Shown here one piece after another: positions 25,584-33,880 of a stretch of DNA of 64,000 nucleotides (position 1 is its first letter; the number at the start of each line of letters is the position of its first letter). Source of the DNA: Rhodovulum robiginosum (GTDB lineage: Bacteria; Pseudomonadota; Alphaproteobacteria; Rhodobacterales; Rhodobacteraceae); assembly GCF_003944755.1 (NCBI RefSeq), contig NZ_RWGU01000050.1, positions 248,001 to 312,000 of the forward strand, read 5' to 3'. The position numbers and the translations under genes are program-made. The notes below the pieces were generated by a model that was not told where the DNA came from, ran no database searches, and saw only the letters and a list, made by a program, of their open reading frames with translations.

Positions 25584-27884
25584 ATGGACACGAAATTCGG
25601 GCAGAGCCAGACGGTGAAACGGTTCGAGGACGTGCGGCTGCTGACCGGGCACGGGCAGTTCGTGGACGACACCGCGCCCGAGGGCGCGCTTTTCGCCCAC
25701 GTGCTGCGCTCGCCCGTGGCCCATGCCGAGATCACCGGGCTCGATGTGTCCGAGGCGCGGCAGATGCCCGGCGTGCATCTGGTGTTGATCGCGGCCGACC
25801 TGGAAGAGGCCGGCGTCGATCTGAACATGAAGGCCACCGTGGTCAAGAACCGCGACGGCAGCCGCGGTGCGGCGCCCGAACGCCCGCTTCTGGCGCGCGG
25901 CAGGGTGCGCTTCGTTGGTGAGCCGGTGGCGATGGTGGTGGCCGAAACGCTGGACCAGGCGCGCGACGCGGCCGAGGCGATCGGCTTTGATTTCGAGGAA
26001 CTTGAGCCGCATCTGGACCTCGCCGAAGGAGGGTTCGAAATCCACCCCGAGGCGCCCGGCAACCTGGCCTACGACTGGGCGCTGGGCGACGAGGAGGCGG
26101 TGAACGCGGTCTTTGCCGCGGCCGCCCGCACCGTGCGGCTGGAGGTGCCCGACAACCGGATCATCGTCAATTCGATGGAACCCCGCGGCGCCTGGGCGGA
26201 ATGGGATGGCGACCGGCTGCATCTTTGCGTCAACGGGCAGGGCGTTTGGGGGCAGAAGACCAAGCTTGCCGCGATGCTGCACCTGCCAGAAGAGGCGGTG
26301 CGCGTGACCACGCCGGATGTGGGCGGCGGTTTTGGCATGAAGGGGATGACCTACCCGGAATATTACGTCATCTCCCACGCCGCGCGGGTGCTGGACCGCC
26401 CGGTGCGCTGGATGTCGGAACGGACCGAGGCGATGCTGACCGACAATGCCGGGCGCGATCTGGTGTCGGTGGCCGAGCTTGCCTTTGACGCCGATCACAG
26501 GATCACCGGCTACCGCGTCACGACGCTGTCCAACCTCGGCGCCTACAATTCCGAGTTTGCCCAGCCGATCCAGTCGCAACTGTTCTCGCGGGTGCTGACC
26601 GGGCCCTACGACATCCGGGCGGCGTTCGTCGCCGCCAAGGGTATTTTCACCAACACCACCCAGGTCGATGCGTATCGCGGCGCGGGACGCCCCGAGGCGA
26701 TCTACGTGCTGGAACGCGCCATGGACATGGCCGCGCGCGAGCTGGGGGTCGATGCCTGGGAGTTGCGCCGCAAGAACTTCATCGCGGCGGACGCCTTTCC
26801 CTACAAGACCCAGTCGGGCGAGCTCTACGACGTGGGCGATTTTCCCCGCGTCCTCGACCGGGTGCGCGAGGCGGCCGATATCGCGGGCTTTGCCGCGCGC
26901 CGCGACCAGAGCGAGGCGCAAGGCAGGCTGCGGGGCCTCGGCCTTTGCTATTACATCGAGTCGATCCTGGGCGATCCGACCGAGGGCGCCGAGGTCGAGT
27001 TCTGCGAGGACGGCACCGTCAACCTTTATGTCGGGACCCAGTCGAACGGGCAGGGGCACGAGACGGTCTATGCCCAGTTCCTGTCCGACCAGTCGGGCAT
27101 TTCCGTCGACAAGATCCGCGTGATCCAGGGCGACAGCGACCTGATCGCCAAGGGCGGCGGTACCGGCGGGTCGCGTTCGGTCACGACCCAATCGAACGCG
27201 ACTCTGGCCACGGTGGAAAAGATGGTGGCCGCCTTCACCCCCTTCGTGGCCGGCGAGATGGGCGTCGACGAGGGCGCCGTGGGCTTTGAGGACGGCACTT
27301 TCCGCGCGTCGGGCTCCAACCTGACGCCAACGCTGGCCGAGGCCGCCCAGATGGCCCGCGCCAAGGGCCGCGAGGAATTGCTCAGGCACAAGGGCGAATA
27401 CACCCTGCCGGGCCGGTCCTTTCCCAACGGGGCCCACGTGGCCGAGGTGGAAATCGACCCCGAGACCGGCGTGACGCGGGTCGTCAGATACACCGTCACC
27501 GACGATTTCGGGAACCTGATGAACCCGATGCTGGCCGAGGGGCAGGTGCATGGCGGCGTCGCCCAGGGCATCGGCCAGGCGATCTGCGAACGCGTGGGCT
27601 ATGACGAGTATGGCCAATTGCTCACGGCAACGTTCATGGACTACGCGATGCCTCGGGCGGACGATATTCCTATGGTAACGTTCACCACAGAGCCCGTGCC
27701 CTCGACCGCCAACCCGCTTGGCATGAAGGGCTGCGGCGAGGCCGGCACCGTGGGGGCGCTGGCCGCCGTGGGCAACGCGGTGCTCGACGCGCTGTGGGAC
27801 CGGGGCATACGCCAGGCCGACATGCCGTTCACGCCCAACCGGGTGTGGGCGATGCTGAACGGGAGGGATATTGCGGCTGAATGA
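25584..27884 (+). CDS. Form-II CoxL-like molybdenum hydroxylase large subunit, without partners
   Basis: 766 residues of the xanthine dehydrogenase/CO dehydrogenase large-subunit family, which binds molybdopterin cytosine dinucleotide. Motifs: GGGFGMKG at residues 247-254, AYRGAGR at 363-369, and the catalytic glutamate Glu719 in GCGEAG. The AYRGAGR loop is that of form II (putative) CoxL; true CO dehydrogenase (form I) has AYxCSFR. CO oxidation is therefore unlikely and the substrate is unknown. No medium (FAD) or small (2Fe-2S) subunit gene flanks it, which is unusual. The ATG at 25584 is preceded by GCGAGGGC. The gene overlaps the next one by 14 bases. Confidence 0.88.
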   Translation: MDTKFGQSQTVKRFEDVRLLTGHGQFVDDTAPEGALFAHVLRSPVAHAEITGLDVSEARQMPGVHLVLIAADLEEAGVDLNMKATVVKNRDGSRGAAPERPLLARGRVRFVGEPVAMVVAETLDQARDAAEAIGFDFEELEPHLDLAEGGFEIHPEAPGNLAYDWALGDEEAVNAVFAAAARTVRLEVPDNRIIVNSMEPRGAWAEWDGDRLHLCVNGQGVWGQKTKLAAMLHLPEEAVRVTTPDVGGGFGMKGMTYPEYYVISHAARVLDRPVRWMSERTEAMLTDNAGRDLVSVAELAFDADHRITGYRVTTLSNLGAYNSEFAQPIQSQLFSRVLTGPYDIRAAFVAAKGIFTNTTQVDAYRGAGRPEAIYVLERAMDMAARELGVDAWELRRKNFIAADAFPYKTQSGELYDVGDFPRVLDRVREAADIAGFAARRDQSEAQGRLRGLGLCYYIESILGDPTEGAEVEFCEDGTVNLYVGTQSNGQGHETVYAQFLSDQSGISVDKIRVIQGDSDLIAKGGGTGGSRSVTTQSNATLATVEKMVAAFTPFVAGEMGVDEGAVGFEDGTFRASGSNLTPTLAEAAQMARAKGREELLRHKGEYTLPGRSFPNGAHVAEVEIDPETGVTRVVRYTVTDDFGNLMNPMLAEGQVHGGVAQGIGQAICERVGYDEYGQLLTATFMDYAMPRADDIPMVTFTTEPVPSTANPLGMKGCGEAGTVGALAAVGNAVLDALWDRGIRQADMPFTPNRVWAMLNGRDIAAE

Positions 27885-28956
27885 GCGGATCACTCACTGG
27901 CTGCGCCGCCCCAGCTCAGGGGCGGCACGGGCCAGGCGTGCCGGCCGCAAGGCGCTCAACCATGTGATCCTGCTCGACGGTACGCTCTCGTCGCTCGAAC
28001 CCGGGAACGAAACCCATGTGGGCCGCACCTACAAGCTGTTATGCGACTTGCCCGCCGCCGCGCCGGTGTCGATCTATTACGAGCCGGGCATCCAGTGGCC
28101 CGATTGGCAACGCACCCATTACGTGGCCGCGGGCCGCGGGATCAACCGTCAGATCCGCCGCGCCTACGGCTATCTGGCCTCGCGCTACCGCCCCGGCGAC
28201 CGCATCTTCCTGATCGGGTATTCGCGCGGCGGCTACGCGGTGCGCTCGCTCGCCGGCGTGATCGACCGGGTGGGCCTCTTGCGCGCCGAAGAGGCGACCG
28301 AGCGCAACGTGCTGACCGCCTATCGTCATTACGAATCCCAGGCGCAATCCCCTGCCGCAAAGGTCTTTTCCGAGCGTTACTGCCACCCGCTGGCCGAGGT
28401 CGAGATGCTGGGCGCCTGGGACACGGTCAAGGCGCTGGGCCTGCGGCTGCCGCTGTTGTGGATGCTCACCGAGGAACGCCACGCCTTTCACAACCATGAA
28501 CTGTCGCCGGTCGTGCGCCATGGCTATCACGCGCTGGCGCTCAACGAGACGCGGGAGGTGTTCGAGCCGGTGCTCTGGCACTGCCCGCCGGGCTGGCAGG
28601 GCCATGTCCAACAGGTCTGGTTCCGCGGCTGCCACGGCGATGTGGGCGGGCATCTCGGCGGGCTGACCGAGGCACTGCCGCTGGCGCATATCCCGCTGGT
28701 CTGGATGCTGGAGCGGATGGAAGAGTGCGGTCTGCCGCTGCCCGAGGGCTGGCGCGACCGGTTCCCCTGCGATCCGAACGCGCCCTCGGTGGGCACCACC
28801 CGGGGCTGGGGCAAGCTTTTCCTGCTGCGCCGTCCCCGGGTGGTGGGGCAGGACCCGTCCGAGGCGCTGCACGAAACCGCGCTCGGGGCGCCGGGGGCCG
28901 ATGGGTTGCCGCTTGCGGGGCAGGCGGCCGGGCCGCAGCCGCTCAGCCTGTCATGA
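27871..28956 (+). CDS. DUF2235 alpha/beta hydrolase-like protein
   Basis: 361 residues of DUF2235, the fold also found in type VI secretion phospholipase effectors (Tle). Seen: HVILLDGTLSS at the N-terminal strand, the nucleophile elbow GYSRGGYAVR near residue 115, the GAWDTVKALG block, and a late WFRGCHGDVGGH block that supplies Asp and His. Function here is unknown; no secretion genes are near and no signal peptide is visible, so a cytosolic hydrolase is the simplest guess. It starts with TTG at 27871 behind a strong GGGAGGG, inside the end of the CoxL-like gene, so the two are co-translated. Confidence 0.8.
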   Translation: MRLNERITHWLRRPSSGAARARRAGRKALNHVILLDGTLSSLEPGNETHVGRTYKLLCDLPAAAPVSIYYEPGIQWPDWQRTHYVAAGRGINRQIRRAYGYLASRYRPGDRIFLIGYSRGGYAVRSLAGVIDRVGLLRAEEATERNVLTAYRHYESQAQSPAAKVFSERYCHPLAEVEMLGAWDTVKALGLRLPLLWMLTEERHAFHNHELSPVVRHGYHALALNETREVFEPVLWHCPPGWQGHVQQVWFRGCHGDVGGHLGGLTEALPLAHIPLVWMLERMEECGLPLPEGWRDRFPCDPNAPSVGTTRGWGKLFLLRRPRVVGQDPSEALHETALGAPGADGLPLAGQAAGPQPLSLS

Positions 28957-29410
28957 TCAGGCAGGTGGTCGAGCCGCCGGCGTAGAGCTTTCCGTCATTC
29001 GCCCCGCGCACCTCTGCCACGGCCACGCCGGTGCGCCGCCCGCCATGCTGCACGCGGCCCACCGCCTCGACCTCCAGCCCGGGGCGCGCCACGCGGGCGA
29101 TGTTGATCTTGTATTCCAGCGTGGCGTGGTAGGCGCCGGCGGGCACCTCGGTCATCACCGCGCAGCCCATCGCCGCATCCAGCAGCGTGCCGTACCAGCC
29201 GCCATGGGTCGTCCCGGTGACGTTGCCGTGTTCGGGGCGCGGGCAGGCGCGAAAGGTCGCCTCGCCCGGTGCGACGCCGATCAGCGCGATGCCCATCAAT
29301 CCCCAGATCGGCGGCGGCGCGATCTCGCCCCCCAGCATGGCGGTGAGGTATTCAAGCCCGCTGAGACGGATCAGCCGGTCGCGGTCGAAGCTTTCGGGTG
29401 TCTCGGTCAT
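28943..29410 (-). CDS. PaaI-family hot-dog thioesterase
   Basis: 155 residues with the hot-dog fold pattern of PaaI-type acyl-CoA thioesterases: HGNVTGTTHGGWYGTLLDAAMG with catalytic Asp on the central helix, then TLEYKINIARVARPG and the GRRTGVAVAEV strand. It probably hydrolyses an aromatic or short acyl-CoA. The last 14 bases overlap the convergent DUF2235 gene. It lies 39 bases after metF in the same direction, so co-transcription with metF is possible. Confidence 0.85.
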   Translation of the reverse strand: MTETPESFDRDRLIRLSGLEYLTAMLGGEIAPPPIWGLMGIALIGVAPGEATFRACPRPEHGNVTGTTHGGWYGTLLDAAMGCAVMTEVPAGAYHATLEYKINIARVARPGLEVEAVGRVQHGGRRTGVAVAEVRGANDGKLYAGGSTTCLIMTG

Positions 29411-29448
29411 GCCTGCCGCCTATCGCGTGCGGCGGGGACAGTGCAAGC

Positions 29449-30318
29449 TCAGGCGACCTTTTCCAGATGCGCCTCGGGCTGCACGCCCAGCGCGTGGCAG
29501 ATGTCGCGGGTCAGCCCCGGCTTGTTCAGCGTGTAGAAGTGGAAATCCTGCACGCCGCCGGCCATCAGCTCGGAGCATAGCTCTGTGGCGATCGCCGTGC
29601 CCAAGAGCGTCTCGCGTCCGTCGCGCTTGGCCTTTTCAAAGGCATCGTCCAGCCAGTCCGGGATATGCGCGCCGCAGCCCTCGGCAAAGCGGCGCACGCC
29701 GCCCCATTTCTCGATCGGCAGGACGCCGGGGATAATCCTGGAGCCGTCGATCCCCTCTTTCTCGCAGGCGTCCCGAAAGCGGAAGAACGTCTCGGCCTCG
29801 AAGAAGAACTGCGTAATGGCCGAATCGGCCCCGGCCTCGAACTTGCGCTTCAGCCAGCGGACATCGTCGCCCTTGGCCCGCGCCTCGGGGTGGGGGTCGG
29901 GATAGGCGCCCACGCGGATTTTGAACTTGCCGGTCTCGGCAAGGGCCTCGACCAGCTCGCAGGAATTGGAAAAGCCATCGGGATGGGGGGTGAAGCTGCC
30001 CTGCCCCTTGGGCGGGTCGCCGCGGAGCGCCACGATCTCGGTCACGCCGGCCTCGGCGTAGGACTTGACGATCTCCATCGTCTCGGCGCGGCTGGCATCG
30101 ACGCAGGTCAGGTGCGCGGCGACGTTCAGCTTGTAATGCTTGTGGATCGTCTCGACCGCGTCATGGGTCAGCTTGCGGGTGGTGCCGCCCGCGCCGTAGG
30201 TGACCGACACGAACTCCGGTTTCAGCGCAGAAAGCGCCTGCACGGTCTCCCACAGGCGAAAGCTCGCCTCAAGCGATTGCGGCGGGAAGAATTCGAAGGA
30301 CACGCGGGGGGCGGACAT
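29449..30318 (-). CDS. metF: Methylenetetrahydrofolate reductase
   Basis: 289 residues, normal size for the bacterial FAD enzyme. It begins VSFEFFPPQ with the catalytic Glu; further blocks are SVTYGAGG, HLTCVDAS, ALRGDPPKG and TQFFFEAETFF. It reduces methylene-THF to methyl-THF for methionine synthesis. The start is the ATG at 30318 with GGAGC before it; the longer upstream frame reads across the control region. Divergent from metR, which very likely controls it through the site at 30371-30383. Confidence 0.96.
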   Translation of the reverse strand: MSAPRVSFEFFPPQSLEASFRLWETVQALSALKPEFVSVTYGAGGTTRKLTHDAVETIHKHYKLNVAAHLTCVDASRAETMEIVKSYAEAGVTEIVALRGDPPKGQGSFTPHPDGFSNSCELVEALAETGKFKIRVGAYPDPHPEARAKGDDVRWLKRKFEAGADSAITQFFFEAETFFRFRDACEKEGIDGSRIIPGVLPIEKWGGVRRFAEGCGAHIPDWLDDAFEKAKRDGRETLLGTAIATELCSELMAGGVQDFHFYTLNKPGLTRDICHALGVQPEAHLEKVA

Positions 30319-30370
30319 GGGGAATGCTCCGGGTTCTCGGGTTTCGCAGCTTGTCGCACAGGAGAACATG

Positions 30371-30383
30371 TGAAACAAACTCA
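30371..30383. promoter_or_regulatory. MetR-box-like site between metF and metR
   Basis: TGAAACAAACTCA matches the MetR consensus TGAA-N5-TTCA in 7 of 8 conserved positions. It lies inside a looser inverted arrangement with GAAC at 30364-30367 and GTTC at 30386-30389. The site is between the divergent metF and metR starts. Confidence 0.5.
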
Positions 30384-30417
30384 TAGTTCTCAACAAGAAT
30401 ATGAAGATCGCGACAAT

Positions 30418-31323
30418 ATGCATCTGGAACTGCGCCACTTGCGAACGATCAAGGCGATCCATGACACCGGCGGGCTGGCCCGCGCGGCCGAGCGGCTGCA
30501 CATCACCCAGTCGGCGCTGTCACACCAGGTCAAGGGTCTGGAAGAACAGGTCGGGCTGGAGCTGTTCCTGCGCCGCACCAAGCCGCTGAAGCTGTCTCCG
30601 GCGGGCCAGAAACTGCTGCGCCTGGCCGAGCGGGTGCTGCCCGAAGTCGAGGCGATGCAGCAGGAATTCGAGGCGATGAAGGCCGGCAAGTCCGGGCGGC
30701 TGCATATCGCGCTGGAATGCCACGCCTGCTACGACTGGTTGTTGCCGGTGCTCGACGTCTTCCGCAAGGCCTGGCCAGAGATCGATGTCGACATCCGCGC
30801 GGGCCTGTCCTTCGACGCGCTGCCGGCACTGATGCGCGAAGAGGTCGACCTGGTAATCTCGTCCGACCCCGAAGAGATCGACGGCGTCAGCTTCGCGCCG
30901 CTTTTCGATTACGAGCCGGTCTTCGTCTGCGCGGCAACCCACCCGCTGGCGAAAAAACGCGTGATCGAGGCCGAGGACCTGGCCGACCAGACGCTCATCG
31001 CCTACCCGGTGGACCGCGCGCGGCTGGATGTCTTCAAGATGCTTCTCGACCCCGCCCGGGTCGAGCCGCGCGCGGTGCGGCCGGTCGAGCTGACCGCGGT
31101 GATCCTGATGCTGGTAGCCTCGGGCCGCGGCGTGACGGTGCTGCCCGACTGGGTGGTGCGCGAGGCCCGCGGCGATACCGACCTCGCGGTGCGGCCGCTG
31201 ACCGAGGGCGGGCTGACCCGCCGGATGTACGCCGCCACCCGCGCCGAGGATGCCGGCAAGGCGTTCATGGCGCATTTCATCCGCCTGGCCCGCAGCGAAC
31301 CGGTGAAGCTGCAAAGGGCTTGA
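30418..31323 (+). CDS. metR: LysR-family regulator MetR
   Basis: 301 residues. An N-terminal winged helix-turn-helix (LARAAERLHITQSALSHQVKGLE, residues about 17-39) is followed by a substrate-binding domain with RLHIALECHACYDWL, characteristic of MetR, the homocysteine-responsive activator of methionine genes. The start is the ATG at 30418; further upstream frame is leader and metF antisense. Divergent from metF with a MetR-box-like site between them, as in other proteobacteria. Confidence 0.93.
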   Translation: MHLELRHLRTIKAIHDTGGLARAAERLHITQSALSHQVKGLEEQVGLELFLRRTKPLKLSPAGQKLLRLAERVLPEVEAMQQEFEAMKAGKSGRLHIALECHACYDWLLPVLDVFRKAWPEIDVDIRAGLSFDALPALMREEVDLVISSDPEEIDGVSFAPLFDYEPVFVCAATHPLAKKRVIEAEDLADQTLIAYPVDRARLDVFKMLLDPARVEPRAVRPVELTAVILMLVASGRGVTVLPDWVVREARGDTDLAVRPLTEGGLTRRMYAATRAEDAGKAFMAHFIRLARSEPVKLQRA

Positions 31324-31643
31324 GGGGAAAGGGCTTCTTCACGGATCGGCTATGTCCAGGATAGCTCCTTCAACATATTTCAGCGCTCCTTTCAGAAATT
31401 GATCGGGGCCGCTGGCCCGGGAAAAAGCCGAAGGCGCCGGGCCGGTGCCGGCCCGTCCCGCTGGGCTGGCGTTTTTGTTGGCGTTGGCGCAAAGCTGGGG
31501 TCGAAGAGGGTCTTGGCTGGTATCAGCTGTTCGGCGCCGGTGCTGCGGCGCCATTTCATGGGCCGGCGCTGACCCGCCCACCCCTTGCCCCTTGGCACCG
31601 CCCCCCGGCGCGTGTAAGGCCCGCCTCAAGCAAGGAGTCCCCC
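31324..31643. other. Intergenic region after metR
   Basis: 320 bases without a supportable gene. It holds a strong 8-bp GC hairpin, CGGGCCGG (31438-31445) and CCGGCCCG (31448-31455). A run of five T follows about 17 bases later, too far for a classical terminator. The last 20 bases carry the AGCAAGGAG ribosome site of the next gene. Confidence 0.45.
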
Positions 31644-32432
31644 ATGCAAGGCAGTGCCAATCTCAACATCATGATCAAGGCCGCGCGCAAGGCGGGCCGC
31701 AGCCTGGTCAAGGATTTCCGCGAGGTCGAGAACCTGCAGGTCTCGATGAAGGGGGCGGGCGATTTCGTCAGCCGTGCCGACACGGCCGCCGAGACGATCC
31801 TCAAGGACGAGTTGCGCGGCGCGCGGCCCAATTACGGCTGGCTGGGCGAAGAGACCGGCGGCGCGGACGGCGAAGACCCGACACGGCGCTGGATCGTCGA
31901 TCCGCTGGACGGCACCACCAACTTCCTGCACGGCCTGCCCCATTGGGCGGTCTCCATCGGGCTGGAACACAAGGGCGAGATCGTTGCGGGCGTCGTCTTC
32001 GACGCGGCCAAGGACGAGATGTTCGTCGCCGAAAAGGGCGCGGGCGCCTGGATGAACGACACCCGCCTGCGCGTCTCGGGCCGGTCGAAGATGATCGAGG
32101 CGATCTTTGCCACTGGCGTGCCCTTCGGCGCCAAGAAGACCCTTCCGGCCACGTTGCACGATCTCGGGCGGCTGATGCCCCAATGCGCGGGCGTCCGGCG
32201 CTGGGGATCGGCCGCGCTCGATCTGGCCTATGTGGCCGCCGGGCGCTACGACGGCTACTGGGAACGCGAGCTCAACGCCTGGGACATCGCCGGCGGCCTG
32301 ATCCTGGTGCGCGAGGCCGGCGGCCTTGTCGGCCCGGTCCGCGAAGGCCACGACCCGCTGGAACATGGCGACGTTCTGGTCGCCAACCCGGCCATCTACG
32401 ACAATTTCGCGGCCGTGATCCGCGGCACGTAA
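31644..32432 (+). CDS. suhB: Inositol monophosphatase family protein (SuhB-like)
   Basis: 262 residues. Metal-binding motifs of the family are complete: LGEE (Glu69, Glu70), VDPLDGTTNF (Asp86, Asp89) and WDIAGG in the C-terminal half. Such enzymes remove phosphate from inositol-1-phosphate or related sugars; SuhB also acts in rRNA transcription complexes in enterobacteria, which cannot be assumed here. The ribosome site AAGGAG precedes the ATG. The product is cytosolic with no signal peptide. Confidence 0.9.
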   Translation: MQGSANLNIMIKAARKAGRSLVKDFREVENLQVSMKGAGDFVSRADTAAETILKDELRGARPNYGWLGEETGGADGEDPTRRWIVDPLDGTTNFLHGLPHWAVSIGLEHKGEIVAGVVFDAAKDEMFVAEKGAGAWMNDTRLRVSGRSKMIEAIFATGVPFGAKKTLPATLHDLGRLMPQCAGVRRWGSAALDLAYVAAGRYDGYWERELNAWDIAGGLILVREAGGLVGPVREGHDPLEHGDVLVANPAIYDNFAAVIRGT

Positions 32433-32483
32433 TCACCGCTTGCGCGTCGGGCAATCGCCACAATCTTCTGCAACTTTAACGAT

Positions 32484-33047
32484 ATGACACTGTTTGGTCA
32501 TATCCGGGCGCCGTTTCGCGCCTTTCAGCACGACGAGAGCGGTGCGGCCGTCCTCGACTGGATCGTGCTGACCGCGGCCAGCGTCACGCTCGGCCTTGCG
32601 GCGATAACGTTCGTCCAGGGCGGCACGGCAGACCTGGCGCAGGATACCGCAGACACCATTGCGGCCATCGAGCCGGGTGCGCCCGCACCCGGTCGGGATG
32701 GGGACGGCAGCGGCGGCGGAAGCGGCGGTGGCGGTGGAAGCGGTGGCGGTGGAAGCGGCGGCGGTGGAAGCGGAAGCGGAAGCGGCAGCGGCAGTGGAAG
32801 CGGAAGCGGAAGCGGAAGCGGAAGCGGCGGCGGCAGCGGAAGCGGTGGCGGCGGCAGTGGCAGCGGTAGCGGCGGCGGTGGCGGCAGCGGCAGCGGCAGC
32901 GGAAGCGGCAGTGGCAGCGGAAGCGGCAGTGGCAGCGGAAGCGGTGGTGGCGATAGCCGGGGCCGCAGTGACGACGTCCGCGACAACAATGGCGACCGCG
33001 GTCGCCGCACCCGAGACCGTGACCCCTACGGCGCTCGGCGCCGCTAG
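32484..33047 (+). CDS. Flp-pilin-like protein with a long Gly/Ser repeat tail
   Basis: 187 residues. The N-terminus RAFQHDESGAAVLDWIVLTAAS resembles type IVb (Flp) prepilins: a short charged leader ending Gly20, an acidic residue at position +5 (Asp25) and an aromatic at +6 (Trp26), then a single hydrophobic helix. After about residue 72 comes a low-complexity region of Gly and Ser to about residue 157, then an Arg/Asp-rich tail. It is possibly processed by a prepilin peptidase and placed in or outside the membrane. No tad genes are nearby. Very repetitive DNA suggests length variation between strains. Confidence 0.6.
   Translation: MTLFGHIRAPFRAFQHDESGAAVLDWIVLTAASVTLGLAAITFVQGGTADLAQDTADTIAAIEPGAPAPGRDGDGSGGGSGGGGGSGGGGSGGGGSGSGSGSGSGSGSGSGSGSGGGSGSGGGGSGSGSGGGGGSGSGSGSGSGSGSGSGSGSGGGDSRGRSDDVRDNNGDRGRRTRDRDPYGARRR
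32702..32950 (+). repeat. GGCAGC/GGAAGC-type microsatellite-like repeat within the pilin-like gene
   Basis: About 250 bases of degenerate 6-base (GGNAGC) and GGCGGT units encoding Gly-Ser and Gly runs. Repeats keep the reading frame. Slippage or unequal recombination would change tail length in multiples of two residues. Confidence 0.85.
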
Positions 33048-33112
33048 GGCGGCCAAGCGCCAGGCCGCGTGCTGCCTTCGGATTTCATGACGGGTTCAGG
33101 GCCAGGGTGCCC

Positions 33113-33850
33113 CTAGCGCCGGCGCACCCGCGGAATCGGCGTGCGGCGATAGACGACCTCTGGATGCGGCGGGTGGCCGTGGTTGCGCGCCCAATAGGCC
33201 GGGCCGCCAAGCCTCAGCCAGACCGGCAGGATGAACAGCATCCCCGCGGCAAAGCCGCCCGCGTGGGCCCAATAGGCCACGCCCCCTTCCTGCGGGCCCG
33301 CGGCTGCGCCCAGCACGACCTGCAGCACGAACCAGACCCCCAGCATCAGCCAGGCGGGCACCGGGATCACCCGGAAGATGATCACGATGATCAACAGGAT
33401 GTCGACCCGCGCCTTGGGAAAGAGCAGCAGGTAGCCGCCCATCACCCCTGCAATGGCCCCCGAGGCGCCGACCGTGGGCACCGCCGACATCGGCTCGGCC
33501 GCGAATTGCGCCAGCCCCGCCGCCAGGCCGCCGGCCAGGTAGAACAGCAAAAAGCCGGCATGGCCCAGCGCCTCTTCCAGGTTGTCGCCGAAGATCCATA
33601 AGAACAGCATGTTGCCGGCCAGGTGCATCAGCCCGCCATGCAGAAACATCGAGGTGAAGAGCCCGTGCACCATCTGGCCGTCCGAGACCGCCGCGGGGAT
33701 CAGCGCCCAATCGTAGAAAAAGGCGTTCAGCCGCGCGGGGTCGGAGAACATCGGAAAATAGCTGGCGAAGATCAGCACGTTGGCAGCGATCAGCGCGAGC
33801 GTGACATAGGGCGTTTTGGACGAGGGGTTGTGATCGCGGATTGGAAACAT
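33113..33850 (-). CDS. Rhomboid-family intramembrane serine protease
   Basis: 245 residues, six or more membrane helices. The catalytic dyad is Ser130 in VGASGAIAG and His196 in YWAHAGGF; the oxyanion-side motif HGGLMHLAGN (His76, Asn80) is also present, so the enzyme should be active. It cleaves membrane proteins within the bilayer; substrates unknown. It stands between the pilin-like gene (convergent) and putA (same strand, upstream by 30 bases), with no obvious functional link. Confidence 0.93.
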   Translation of the reverse strand: MFPIRDHNPSSKTPYVTLALIAANVLIFASYFPMFSDPARLNAFFYDWALIPAAVSDGQMVHGLFTSMFLHGGLMHLAGNMLFLWIFGDNLEEALGHAGFLLFYLAGGLAAGLAQFAAEPMSAVPTVGASGAIAGVMGGYLLLFPKARVDILLIIVIIFRVIPVPAWLMLGVWFVLQVVLGAAAGPQEGGVAYWAHAGGFAAGMLFILPVWLRLGGPAYWARNHGHPPHPEVVYRRTPIPRVRRR

Positions 33851-33880
33851 GGGGTTAGGCTAGCCCCTCTGCCCCCCCGG

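Noticed and set aside
25584-27884. Aerobic CO dehydrogenase (form I)
   Set aside because: The active-site loop is AYRGAGR, not AYxCSFR, and coxM/coxS are absent.
25422-27893. 823-codon open frame antisense to the CoxL-like gene
   Set aside because: Composition is His/Arg/Gly-rich as expected for a shadow frame and no motif is seen; the CoxL-like frame is clearly real.
32702-32950. Possible CRISPR-like array
   Set aside because: Units are 6 bases, continuous and coding, with no spacers.
32433-33056. Ala-rich or Pro/Leu-rich open frames antisense to the Gly/Ser repeat
   Set aside because: They arise only because the repeat has a 6-base period; no start signal or family.
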